Assembly (NCBI GenBank): GCA_949316235.1
Contig: OX438745.1
Span: 7,197,001 to 7,261,000, forward strand
Direction: 5' to 3'
Origin: Oegoconia quadripuncta
Taxonomy: Eukaryota; Arthropoda; Insecta; Lepidoptera; Autostichidae
Length of the DNA: 64,000 bases
Shown piece after piece: positions 43,691 to 54,165 of the stretch (within the stretch, counting starts at the first letter, position 1; the number at the start of each line of letters is the position of its first letter). The translations under genes and the position numbers were made by a program. The notes beneath the pieces are model-generated. The model ran no database searches and was not told where the DNA came from. It saw only the letters and a program-made list of their open reading frames with translations.

Positions 43691-46600
43691 TTACGATATC
43701 CTATCGATAATTTCGAAGGCACTATCTATCTCCTCTTCAGGTGTTATCTCTGCGCTCTTCCTCTTGTCCCTTCCTTTAGTATCTTCGGGTATTATCTCTG
43801 CATTCTTTCTGTTGTCGTTTCCTGTAATATTTTTAGGTGTAATCTCTGCACTGTTTCTTGTATCCTTTCCTGTAGTATTTTTGGGATCTCCGCTGTGCCT
43901 CCGCGATGGAGGCACAACTGACTTTAGTGGTGTATTCACGTGGTACTCCATTGACCTTGGTTTCTCTGCTATCTGATTTATCTGAAAATAAGGATATATG
44001 GTACAAGTCAGCATCAAATCCAATTACTTATGGGGCTCGGCTTGATGGTAGTTTGCCAGTTAATGCGTTTATGTGGGAGAGCGAGTACGTATAAGGTTAC
44101 GCAAGCCACTGACTATGCGCTAGCTTTGGAGAGGGTGATGCTCGGCGTTTCACTACGAGATCGAATCAGGAGTTAAAGTAGCAATCCCACCTCCACACTC
44201 CTCCCACTGTAACTCCTATAAGCTAGGATCGACAGTGGTACTCAACACGGCGCCTACTGAAGGTAGACATTGCCCTACGTGACTCTATTGCCACCTTGGA
44301 CCCCAGGTTAATTATAGAAAGAAATAGGGTGTGTAAGTAAGAACAAGGTTTCCCACTTCCCCCTTGGCAAATGGGAGTGTAGCCAATGAAATTCAATATA
44401 GCACTAGGGCGATCCCTATGTGGAAGGAAGGAGAGTGAAGCTCGGCCTCCTGCTTTCGTATACACCACGGACTGCGCCTAGATGCAATGAGCGTAGCGGT
44501 AGCAGAAGGCTACCACGAGTAATAGTGCCAGTAAAACGATGGCAAAAAAAGTTGAAGAGGCAGTGGGCAGGGCCGTTGGGATATTATGGTTCTGGAATGG
44601 AGATCAAGAGCACCGGCAAGTGCAGCGTGAGACGTGTTCTCACAAGGAGGACGATTCTGAAGGTCGCCGGACGTCGCTGGACATAGGCCGCTTCGAATCG
44701 GTCGCTCTCGAAAATATGGGGGAGGCCTATGTTCAGCAGTGGATGTCCTGTGGGTGATGATGATGCCGGTGACTATGGCGTTCCGTGCAAACTCTGTGAT
44801 ATATTAGTCGTGTGCCTAAAATGTAAGATTAGGCTTCCCCTTTGAGTCACAACTAATATTTAACACCATTTAGTGTTAATCATCATATGTGCCATGTCTA
44901 CGTTCGCAAATTTCCTGCTCTGTTCGGGAGCAGGCGAAGACGTTCTAATCTTTGCTACCGTCTTCCTTCAGCAGGCTTTCAGACCACGTTGCTAACTCAG
45001 GCCCCTGGCCAGTACATTTTGAAGGCGCCGATTGGTCAGCTTATAAATTGTACAAGGTGTTAAAAGGGGAGTTTCCCTTAGGTATACCATAATGAATGTA
45101 ATGATACCTGAGAGACAAGTTTGAACTTTTTTTTTATGCACGACGGGTTCGTACTTGACCTCAATCACACCTGATGTTAAGTGAAGATGAGGCCGAAGGT
45201 GGAAGCCTACTGACCCGGAAACCCCAACACATTTGGGGGACTGGCTATCTTATCTCTGACAACCGGAACACAACAATGCTATTAACATTGCTGCTTGGCG
45301 GCAGATTTAGATAAGATGGTGGTAGCTAGCCAGGCGGACGTTTTAAAATGCCCTACCACCAACCAAACCGAGTACTTAAACATGTACGCCGCTGGGGATC
45401 GAACCCGCGACCTCCGAATCGTAAACCCAATGTTGTTTACATGGAGCCACGGAGGCGGAACTATTTTAAATTGTATTTCAAACAATGATAACACAGTCGT
45501 TGTGAAAGTCCGGCGCACCCATCCACCAAGATCTGACGTATTAAATGTGATTAGGTAGGATAGCTACGTCATCACCAACAAAGGTATGAAAAAGTCCCCG
45601 GGGTAGCAGGACAATAATGACGAGTACAATAAGTAGAAAGGTAAGGATGAGGGGTCGTTTTAGAGAAGTGTTACCACTAAATTGAAAAAAGACAAACCCT
45701 CTGAGTTTCTCGCTAGCTCTTCTCAGTAGTGGTCGCGTTCCGAGCTAGTGATAGTTTAAAAAACAAATGACTTTCATAAGTGCATATTGTTATTGCCGAC
45801 ATGAATAAATGATTTTCATTTCTATTATGGAAAAACCCTGTATGAGTAACTATGACGCCGACTGTACCAGTCTCGTACTACCACATATATCTGCCACACT
45901 TTTAATTTCCTATAATCTTAAAGGCCGTGATTTTCTGCACATGGATAGAGTCTATCAGTGATAGAATTAAAATGTTTTCTATCAAATCGGTAGAATGCTT
46001 TAGATATTACATAGGTATTTAGTAGTAAAACATAGACTATTAGATTAAAATTACCACTGTGAATTTCAGTGCGTCGGTGAAAATACGAACTTAGAACTCC
46101 TGTAGGTAACTATTTTCAAAAAAATCGATCTATAACTTCTTTATCCAACATGGCGTCCATCAAATACAAAATCGGGTTTTTGGTTTTTAAATATAGGGTC
46201 TTTACCTATGAAATTGGATTTTTTTTTCTTCGTTAATCATATGTACCAATTCCTGTGATTTTCAAAGCTATATCCAAATTTGTTTTTTATTTGGAAAATG
46301 GAATATTATTCCAATGTTTCACATGAAATATTTTTTAATTTCTGGGCTAAATCACATAATAAAAAAAATTTGAACAGAGCTCTTTTCATGTGCTTCCCAT
46401 AATCATTACTTAGATTCGCTGAAACTTTTATAAAGCGGTTACTTTTAAAAATTAACGCTGCCTATACTCAATTTAATGTTACCGTTCCCAAAAAAAAAAC
46501 AAAAATGTTTGTATGGAGAAAACAGTCTTAATGAAATTCTTCATACAAAACGCCAATTTCATAGGTAAGGACCTAATACTTAAATAGTTATTATATACAT

Positions 46601-46816
46601 TAGTAAATCATACAAGTTTCATACCTCTCCATAGACATCCATACTCAGCGAATGCCGTTTCTTGTTCGCCTGCCGCATCCTCCCAGATCTCGATATCGAC
46701 AGCTTCCTCCTGTCATCCAACGGAGGGGTGAAGTCATTTCTGTCCTCTTCGTCCCCATCGAATCGGTAGGCCTTCTTTTTCTCCGAACTAAATATTGACT
46801 TCAGAAACTTGGCCAT
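43691..46816 (-). CDS. Small two-exon gene, 16-residue tandem-repeat protein
   Basis: I do not recognise this protein. Exon 1 coding is 46816-46625 (MAKFLKSIFSSEKKK at its start), ending GAG before GTATGA. Exon 2 is 43981-43691 after TTATTTTCAG. Both junctions are phase 0, giving 160 residues. On - a further acceptor (ttacattttcag) lies at 46882-46893, so exon 1 probably begins with 5' UTR at 46881. The N-terminal half is acidic then basic, with RRKLS (36-40), KKRHS (52-56) and SRRHS (90-94), each a basic-residue kinase consensus. Residues 98-145 are three 16-residue units, each ending AEITP or AEIIP. The C-terminus is EEEIDSAFEIIDRIS. No signal peptide or membrane segment is seen. The 2.6-kb intron is full of repeats. 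An additional exon cannot be excluded, and the pairing is inferred from phase, order and poly(A). Confidence 0.6.
43739..43882 (-). repeat. Three 48-bp coding tandem repeats
   Basis: Encodes residues 98-113, 114-129 and 130-145 of the small protein. All three units are exactly 48 bp, with invariant G at unit position 5, D at 7, R at 9 and AEI at 12-14. Copies differ at many codons but keep frame, which suggests selection rather than recent slippage. Confidence 0.85.
44420..44767 (+). pseudogene. LINE RT C-terminus with (TGA)n tail
   Basis: Frameshifted remnants of an RT tail (KVAGRRWT, then gcctatgttcagcagtggat and a tgatgatgatg end). The gcagtgg...(tga)n end is widespread in Lepidoptera. 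Relatives: 22350, 22990, 47255 (-) and 58127. Lies in the intron of the small minus-strand gene. Confidence 0.65.
45127..45461 (-). repeat. SINE-A copy, full length, minus
   Basis: Complete from the poly(T) and atgcacgacgggttcgtact to the agccacggaggcgg head. Very close in sequence to 39393-39729. Confidence 0.9.
45690..45835 (+). repeat. LINE 3' end (ctgagtttctcgc family)
   Basis: aaccctctgagtttctcgct, cttctcagtagtgg, then gacatgaataaatgattttc, the typical lepidopteran non-LTR tail. Confidence 0.65.
45895..46135 (-). repeat. Arm of the ctccgacgcaatgtaattca family (inverted)
   Basis: Reverse-complement relative of 33095-33640 and 56085-56370: ttcctataatcttaaaggcc, atcagtgatagaatt, ccactgtgaatttcagtgcg. 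Confidence 0.65.
46191..46579. mobile_element. MITE with TTAA flanks
   Basis: ggtctttacctatgaaattg at 46197 is inverted at 46553-46573 with one mismatch. TTAA sits at 46187-46190 and 46580-46583, the target preferred by piggyBac-type elements. A second inverted pair (catacaaa) lies inside. Non-coding. Confidence 0.65.
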
Positions 46817-46893
46817 TATTAGCACTTTTATCGAGTGGTTTACGTAGTAGATATTTATCTACACATACTTAGTCGGTTTACCTGAAAATGTAA

Positions 46894-47669
46894 TATCATT
46901 CTTGAATTTGTGTAGATATAACTACTTATATGTAAGTACCTACTCTATGTATGTATGTGATAGTGGCGACGTGTGAGCTCTTAATTTGACGTAACAATTA
47001 ATTTGACATAAATCTCAATATTGACATCGACTTAAGTTGACACTTGAGATACACATTAGAGAAGTCGAGTTACATCGTTTTATTAATAGAGACTAGGTTA
47101 TGGTTGGTGGCTGATTTGGATCCGTTTGGTCTACCGCTAAAATGGAGACATTTACAGCGTCAATTTCCGGCAGTTAACGATGTTTATAATGCAGGAATGT
47201 TATGTGGGGTATTACGTAACTTAACGATTCTGATGTCTAATCGGTTGGCTCGCTTTCATTACGGTTTCTCATTCTCAGCCCACGCTACTCCACTGCTGAA
47301 CAATAACATAGGTCGCTCTCAATGCGCGCCACAGAGCTCGAACCTCGGTTTTAGGTATGCTTCCAGTCGCTTCTTGAGGGCGTCTCGTTTCTAAAATTTT
47401 CTTACTGTAATTTTACTACGAAGTTACCTAGGTATATACTTATGTACCTATATTGCAAATTACTAGAATAAATATTAAATGGCAATTTAAAAAACTGGCC
47501 ATTTGCAACTCGGAACTTGAGCGATAACTATGCCGTACTATCAGTTGTTTTTAGTGCTAAAAGTAATCGTAAGTATAATCGATTACCTAACCAAAATAAC
47601 AAAACAGTTGTAAAAGGAAGTAATCATTAATTTCTGCCTAACTCTAGTTACAAGCAAATTTAACACGTG
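46894..47669. other. Flank of the small gene, with LINE remnant
   Basis: 47255-47400 read on - gives a decayed acctatgttattgttcagca, gtggag LINE end. 47030-47055 has cttgag-type words like the MITE at 61541. A 116-codon + frame across 47044-47394 is the antisense of this remnant. Confidence 0.45.
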
Positions 47670-48032
47670 CGTGATGCTACAATACACACAGGGGAATTCA
47701 GCTGTTTTGTAAATATCAAAAACTGTGCTGAAATAGTGTCCACAGGAAAAAAGAGTGTGGCCTAGGCCTAAAAAAAGTTCGTCATCTGCATTGCCCCTTT
47801 GTGTCCAATGGAAAAAATAGTTAAGTCCGACATCTGGGCTACCCCTTCTTACAATAACTTCTAAATAACTTGGTTGTGTTTAAAGAACTATTTATAGGGA
47901 TATAAATTATAATCATATTTAGAACAGCCTTAAACTATAGTGGCACATTTTTTTTCCTTTGGGCACTATTTGAGTACAGTTTTTTGACATTACAAAATAG
48001 CTAAAATCCACTTTGTGTATTCTAGCATCACG
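47670..48032. mobile_element. MITE with ~90-bp imperfect TIRs
   Basis: Left gtgatgctacaatacacaca through ctgtgctgaaatagtgtcca; right arm is the inverse (cctttgggcactatttgagt, gtgtattctagcatcac). The interior agtccgacatctgggctacc is shared with 24718-24800. Confidence 0.8.
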
Positions 48033-48245
48033 TAGGTACGTAATATAACCGAAACTACAAAATATAGTCACATATTGCTGTTGCTAAGTAAAATAAAAAA
48101 CTATGCAAGGTATTGCAAAGCTTATACTTTTCTTCCATATACACTTTCAATGTTATAAGATTATTTTTCGAAATTTTTCCGAATTTTCAAAGCGCTACTT
48201 TTAGACTTCTAAAATCTCACTATGCTGGGGGACAACAATTTTTAA

Positions 48246-50489
48246 GAGGCTGACAGCAGCCAATTGCGTTGAAAGATTATCATTTTTTGTAAAGCATAAT
48301 AGCTCGTATCATTATAAAAAAAGTTATAGGTAAAATTGATCATATTTCTGACATGATTCATGTTTTCAAAACATAATTACACAATCTTCTCTCGATAGAA
48401 TTTAATTGCAAAGTAGCATCTAAAAATGCATGAAATCTTATTTTTCTCAGATATGCATTCACTAACATAAATGATATTTTGTACAATATTGTGTCGTATA
48501 TGTTACTAAAACAAATTCATGTTTTAGATTTTCAATAATGCGTCTATTTTAATTGAAATAATTAATTTTGTGATTTGCACTTACGCCCTATAATTCTAAG
48601 TAACGCTTTCTCTGTTACTCGTACTCAATGCGACAGTGATCGCTTAGGCGCGTTGCTGGATGGACCTGTGTTGTGCGCTGAGACGCTCTCCCAAATATTC
48701 GAACTTTTTTTCATATTCATATTCAGGACTTTCTTTTTCTTGTTTTGTTTATTTAATTAGGGTAAAATTTTGTATGTGTGTAAATAATTTTATTTATTAG
48801 GTAGGTAATCACAGTTGTAAATAAATAAGTTGGTAAAGTTAATAATAGAAAATGGACTCGAAAAAAAAACAAAACCGAAGAAACGGCAATATAAAAGAAA
48901 TCAGAAACACATGATGGAGGTTGTAAAGTAAGTATAATAAAATATTATATCTCTTTTTAATTAATTAAGTATGTACATGAAACACCAAATTTATAAAACG
49001 CAACCATAATTATGTTTTCACTATTTTGTAGTTGCGTCTACTGATACGGGATGTATAGGTACCTTTTTTCGTCACCGCTTATGTAAGACGTTTGGCTCAG
49101 TCGACTTGGGCTTGTCGCTTGAATTTCGTCGTGCTGGATCGATCCCAGTACTTTTCTTGTCTTTTTTATTTTATTTGCTTTTATTTATTGTATGTCTAAA
49201 TAAATCCTGTAATCTTTTTTTACATGTCTAAGTGATATTTATCAAAAATTTCATTTTTGTGCATGGCTGTGTACTTTTCGTCATTACATATTCCTAGGTG
49301 CTGACGTACTACAATTCTTTGATTTTCAGTTGTAAAAATCATTTGGGCCCTGAAGAGTCATCAACCGGACTTGTTTTGCAAGAGTGAGTAAAATTATTAT
49401 TTTTACCAGTATCTAGGATTTCTGAAATAGATAATAGGCAATATTGTTATTTTTGACCAAAAACAAACCTTGTCGAAAGAAATATGTAAAGGTCATCATA
49501 AAACAAAAGCATAACTTTGAGATTTTTATAAAATGATTGCCAATGGGACATATAATAAAAATTATATAAAAAAAACAAATAAATTCCTTTCAACCGCTAA
49601 AATAATCTATTGAGAATTACCATAGACTTACGAAAATCACAGATTCGGCCATCATAATATATAAGGTCTAACAAAATTAACCCGACAAACGTTGCAGAGT
49701 GTATTGTATTGTATTGTATGTGTATGTGGCTGTTGCAGGTCAACGGAGACCTGTATCACTGCGACCGTTGCCGATCTATTGTGATCGCCACTAACCTACA
49801 GTTCGTTGCTCAGGTTTGCCTCTTTGAGGAATTGGATAATTTTCCTGGCACCGATGGTTTTTATCTCATCCGGGTGTAATAAGTGGCTGCCCAGGTGGAT
49901 ATTGCGTTTACGCATTAGCGGGCCACATTCTTGCAGAGTGTATGTATAGGATGTACCTATTACGAAAAAAATAAAAAATAAAACATTAAAGTTAACAGAT
50001 TTTATTCAAAAAGTTTTCCTGAAGTGTTTCAATAATATTATCTTTTAATGACAGGTACGACATTGAGGCACAAGGTGTTCAGAAAAAAAAAAGATGAAGA
50101 GGTATGTACTAACTAATGGCTTAGTAACCTGAATGGTCAACTAAATGTCAAACTAACGTCAAATGCGCTATATAATATATGAAATAAAAGACAAAAACTA
50201 ATTCCTGACTACGGAAAATATGACTAAAAAGTATTTTGTTCGTGATGACCGCCTTATTGTCTTGTTTTTTGAGAAACACTTAGGCCAAAGACGAAATAAT
50301 AATAATAATGGGCCGTAGTCGGTAAATATAATATTAACTAATAAAATAATAACGAAAGTTTTCTGTTTCAGACTTATCAGATTACAAGTGATCAGAATAC
50401 GGAATAAGAAATCTGCATCTGTCGGCGGTTTGTAGCCAACTCGCATTTTTATAAAAAATTGCAAGAAATTTGAACGGACCTCTTGGCTG
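48246..50489 (+). repeat. Direct duplicate segment, copy 1
   Basis: From gaggctgacagcagccaatt onward this matches 61995-64000 base for base, apart from about six substitutions or 1-base indels and one 239-bp gain (the 49705-49930 insertion plus TSD). Identity is above 99% by eye. Homology on the left starts abruptly at gaggctg in both. Copy 2 is cut by the window end. Confidence 0.95.
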
Positions 50490-50893
50490 TAATCTGAATA
50501 CTATCGATTTAATAAACGAAAAACAAGATGGGCTCATCTCTAAATTTACTTTCGTGTGTAGAATGTGCAATTTAAAGTTTCATATAGAAAATGATTATCC
50601 GGAGGATGATTACTTAGATGTCAATAGTTGTGCCATAGCAGGCATAATATCTATTGGTGGTGGTCATTCACATTTGAAAGAGTTTTCTACGGCAATAAAT
50701 CTACCTCTTATTTCAAATAAAAAATACCAAACCCAACATGACGTTCTGTCCAGAAATTGGCAAAGGGTTGCTCAAGAAACTATGAAGAAAGCAGGGGAAA
50801 AAGAAAGAAATTTTGCGATAGCAGAAGGAAGCCTTAGGAAAAACGGTATACCGATAATTGATGTGATTGCTGATGGATGCTATTCCAAAAAGC
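48850..50893 (+). pseudogene. Mutator-like transposase gene, broken
   Basis: Multi-exon remnant. Exon-like pieces: 48852-48928 (donor GTAAGT at 48929), 49330-49380 (acceptor ttttcag, donor GTGAGT), 50054-50101 (acceptor acag, donor GTATGT) and 50382-50893. The last carries RRFVANSHFYKKLQEI, a frameshift near 50468, then NGPLGCNLN, CRMCNLKF, SIGGGHSHLKEF and IPIIDVIADGCYSKK, the pattern of insect 'Mutator-like transposase domain' proteins. Two A-runs (9 A at 48861, 10 A at 50082) each lack one base for an open frame. The C-terminal catalytic part is missing, replaced by a mariner fragment at 50893. Confidence 0.75.
49705..49930 (-). mobile_element. 5'-truncated LINE insertion with known empty site
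   Basis: 226 bp between exact ttgcagagtgtat copies at 49692-49704 and 49931-49943. The duplicate segment has a single ttgcagagtgtat at 63442-63454. On - it encodes an RT C-terminus (ECGPLMRKRNIHLG, LLHPDEIKTIG, IIQFLKEANLSNEL, stop), then a 3' UTR and an (atacaatac)-type tail. Relatives lie at 59811-60110 and 60455-60560. Confidence 0.93.
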
Positions 50894-51030
50894 TGATGAT
50901 ACACAATTTACGGCTGAATTAGCAGCAGCTTTCGACGTTAGCGTCAAAACAATATTGGTCAATTTGCGTCAAATTGGCAAGGTAAAAAAGCTTGACAAAT
51001 GGGTGCCCCACGAACTCAATGATCATTATA
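50893..51030 (+). pseudogene. Mariner transposase fragment
   Basis: From aaagctgatgatacacaatt the frame reads ADDTQFTAELAAAFDVSV, KTILVNLRQIGKVKKLDK and WVPHELN, the helix-turn-helix and WVPHEL region of a mariner. It is unrelated in sequence to the intact copy at 6106. Fused directly to the Mutator-like ORF; no TIR seen. Confidence 0.8.
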
Positions 51031-51271
51031 CCTAACTATTATTGTATAGCATATAAATTGTATTGCATTCTCATTATATATAATAGTGTATATTTATCTC
51101 TAAAGAACATTCTGCTCTGGTTTTTTAATTCATACTTTTCAGTTATTAATATTGCAGTAGTTTAATTAAATTATTTTTTCCGGGTTTTTTGAAGTCGTTT
51201 TTTTTAAATCCTTTTTTATTTAATTCTTTTTAGTGTCTGGTCAGACATTACAAAATAATAAAATATATTAA
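51031..51271. other. Spacer before STPR ORF
   Basis: 51184-51210 (ccgggttttttgaagtcg) resembles the ttttttgaagtcgg end word found in each 242-bp repeat and at 53260. No gene. Confidence 0.45.
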
Positions 51272-51574
51272 TTGACCAATATGGGCAGGCTTACGAAAGG
51301 TGCTGCTCGTTTAAAGAACTGTAGGTCAAAAGAAACCGAAACTGAAAGGGTACTACGGCTTGAAAAAAATGCCTCACGGAACGCAATTTCGCGTTCCCAG
51401 GAGACGCCCGAAGCTCGCCGAGTACGTCTAGTAGCTATGAAAGATTACGTTAAATCACGTATTCGCCAGGAAACTCCAGAACAGAACGAGCATAGACTCG
51501 GTTTTATACACGATCGGCTTGCCGAGGAGTCCGCTGAGCAGCGTGAGCGCAGGCACGGCCTTATAATCACGTAA
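51272..51574 (+). CDS. STPR-type (23-residue repeat) ORF, partial
   Basis: About 100 codons (51281 is the likelier ATG, MGRLTKG). It contains consecutive 23-residue Arg/Glu-rich repeats: starts RSKETETERV, RSQETPEARR and IRQETPEQNEH are exactly 23 apart, and a fourth (ESAEQRERR) comes after 19. This is the 'score-and-three' peptide repeat known from silkworm FMBP-1 and common at the N-terminus of mobile-element proteins; it binds DNA in FMBP-1. The frame ends where the 242-bp repeats start, so the original C-terminus is probably lost. More likely transposon-derived than host; whether Helitron-related is inference. Confidence 0.55.
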   Translation: MTNMGRLTKGAARLKNCRSKETETERVLRLEKNASRNAISRSQETPEARRVRLVAMKDYVKSRIRQETPEQNEHRLGFIHDRLAEESAEQRERRHGLIIT

Positions 51575-53020
51575 ATCGGCCTAAAAATGTCGGACTAATC
51601 GATGTACATACATAAAGATTACAGAACCTCCTCCTTTTTTGAAGTTGGTTAAAAAAAGTTATTAGTATTTATCCGTGGTTGCTAATCTCCATGATAATTT
51701 TTGTGCGATGGCGAACCTTCTCGCTCCTACAGGTTAGGTGGGCACTTGGGGTATACCAGCTCGACCTGATGATCTTCGATTTGTCATATTTATTGTTGAT
51801 AATCACACCGACGTAAATCGGCTTAAAAATCTCGGACTAATCGATGTACATACATAAATAATACAGAACCTCCTCCTTTTTTGCAGTCGGTTAAAAAAAG
51901 TTATTAGTATTTATCCGTGGTTGCTAATCTCCATGATAATTTTTGTGCGATGGCGAACCTTCTCGCTCCTACAGGTTAGGTGGGCACTTGGGGTATACCA
52001 GCTCGACCTGATGATCTTCGATTTGTCATATTTATTGTTGATAATCACACCGACGTAAATCGGCTTAAAAATCTCGGACTAATCGATGTACATACATAAA
52101 TAATACAGAACCTCCTCCTTTTTTGAAGTCGGTTAAAAAAAGTTATTAGGATTTATCGGTGGTTGCTAATCTCCATGATAATTTTTGTGCGATGGCGAAC
52201 CTTCTCGCTCCTACAGGTTAGGTGGGCACTTGGGGTATACCAGCTCGACCTGATGATCTTCGATTTGTCATATTTATTGTTGATAATCACACCGACGTAA
52301 ATCGGCTTAAAAATCTCGGACTAATCGATGTACATACATAAATAATACAGAACCTCCTCCTTTTTTGAAGTCGGTTAAAAAAAGTTATTAGTATTTATCC
52401 GTGGTTGCTAATCTCCATGATAATTTTTGTGCGATGGCGAACCTTCTCGCTCCTACAGGTTAGGTGGGCACTTGGGGTATACCAGCTCGACCTGATGATC
52501 TTCGATTTGTCATATTTATTGTTGATAATCACACCGACGTAAATCGGCTTAAAAATCTCGGACTAATCGATGTACATACATAAATAATACAGAACCTCCT
52601 CCTTTTTTGAAGTCGGTTAAAAAAAGTTATTAGTATTTATCCGTGGTTGCTAATCTCCATGATAATTTTTGTGCGATGGCGAACCTTCTCGCTCCTACAG
52701 GTTAGGTGGGCACTTGGGGTATACCAGCTCGACCTGATGATCTTCGATTTGTCATATTTATTGTTGATAATCACACCGACGTAAATCGGCTTAAAAATCT
52801 CGGACTAATCGATGTACATACATAAATAATACAGAACCTCCTCCTTTTTTGAAGTCGGTTAAAAAAAGTTATTAGTATTTATCCGTGGTTGCTAATCTCC
52901 ATGATAATTTTTGTGCGATGGCGACCTTCTCGCTCCTACAGGTTAAATGGGCAGTTCGGGTGTACCAGCTCGACCTGATGATCTTCGATTTGTCATATTT
53001 ATTGCTGATAATCACACCGA
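51570..53020 (+). repeat. Six tandem 242-bp repeats
   Basis: The anchor gatgtacatacataaa occurs at 51601, 51843, 52085, 52327, 52569 and 52811, exactly 242 apart each time. Monomers contain ctccttttttgaagtcggtt, tggttgctaatctccatgat and ggtataccagctcgacctga. Inner monomers are almost identical; the first and last differ most. No conserved open frame runs through the period. Confidence 0.97.
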
Positions 53021-53285
53021 TCTAGTCTACACTTTTTCCATACAAACCCAAACTGTATCTACTTAGTTTCCCTGTGTAAAAACTACGCAATCGTCTAAAT
53101 ATGTAATGCCATTCTGATATTTACCATGATTACACAAAAACTACTGGACCGATTGCGCTGAAATTACAATGGGACCAACTCGACGGTATCCCCTTTCATT
53201 TACAAAAAGAACCATGTGAATCAACCGCCAAATCTCGGAGATATCGGTGTACATACTCCTTTTTTGAAGTCGTTTAAAAATAACA
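53021..53285 (+). repeat. Right flank of the tandem array
   Basis: ctactggaccgattgcgctg and, at 53250-53275, tactccttttttgaagtcgt. This looks like the distal end of the same parent element as the array monomers. Confidence 0.5.
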
Positions 53286-54165
53286 CTTTTTATTTATTTA
53301 TTTCGCCGTGTCTGAAACATTCTGGTCCCAAACTTATTTTTGAAAACATTCTATGAATACCTATACATTTATATTTCAATAAATCATCCTTGTTATATTA
53401 TTATTTTGTGTTGTTTTTTATTTCGCGAACAGCGCCACCTGTTGCATTTAGGAGAGCTCTAACTCAAAGTTGAGTTCGCAAGAAGGTTTCCCGTAAGCTC
53501 GACTCGCCGGACGGTACGCTTAATGACCGTGTCGCAGACGCAGCGCTGCTTTATCGAACATTAAGTGGGCGTATCCATTGCTCAAGGTCGTTGGCTCTAT
53601 TCAGCGCCTTTTCGAAAGTTTTTAACATTATATAGGTATTTGTCCAAGTGAAAGAAAATGTCAATCTCGTGTCGTACCAAGAGGTAATCGAAGGCGGAAA
53701 GCAGAAAGACGTGATTAATTACTCCACCGACATGAGGACAGCTCTTAAATTGAAGAAGGAGGCCTATACACTCTCTCGCTGTCAAGAAACTCGTAACTAA
53801 CAACCTTAGTAGAGCCAATAATCGGATTGCGATACCTCCCTCACACCTCACCTCGTTGACAGAATTAAATAGGTATAATGAATAAGTAAAATCACACAAT
53901 AGGGATCTATGAGCTGTGTAAACAGTGTATATTTTATGAAATAAGACCAAAATACCTATTTACGTGCCACTCCCCTTTGTCCCCGCGGAGTTACTCCCTC
54001 CCCTTCAGTGTCTGCCAACTAGGAAGCATGGCTTGAACTAATAATAATGGCCATATAACGCCATCTTACATAATCAGTTTGATACTCAAATACGCATACC
54101 TACTGAATAGTGTGTCAAAACGCACAAGTGTGGAGTCATCTTTGGACTATTATTTATTAGATTTT
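53286..54165. other. Spacer with shared retroelement-like fragment
   Basis: 53655-53770 (gtgtcgtaccaagaggtaat, actccaccgacatgagga) matches 13793-13905. No gene; frames on both strands are unsupported. Confidence 0.4.

Noticed and set aside
43739..43882. Non-coding minisatellite
   Set aside because: Units are exact multiples of three and stay in frame within a spliced ORF, with divergence spread over codons, so coding repeat is preferred.
47044..47394. 116-residue + strand protein
   Set aside because: Antisense to a decayed LINE 3' end at its right side; no splice or motif support on the left.
50198..50464. 88-residue protein on -, repeated at 63709-63975
   Set aside because: It is antisense to the last exon of the Mutator-like gene and present twice only because the segment is duplicated.
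51570..53020. CRISPR array
   Set aside because: The whole 242-bp monomer repeats without variable spacers, in a eukaryotic context.
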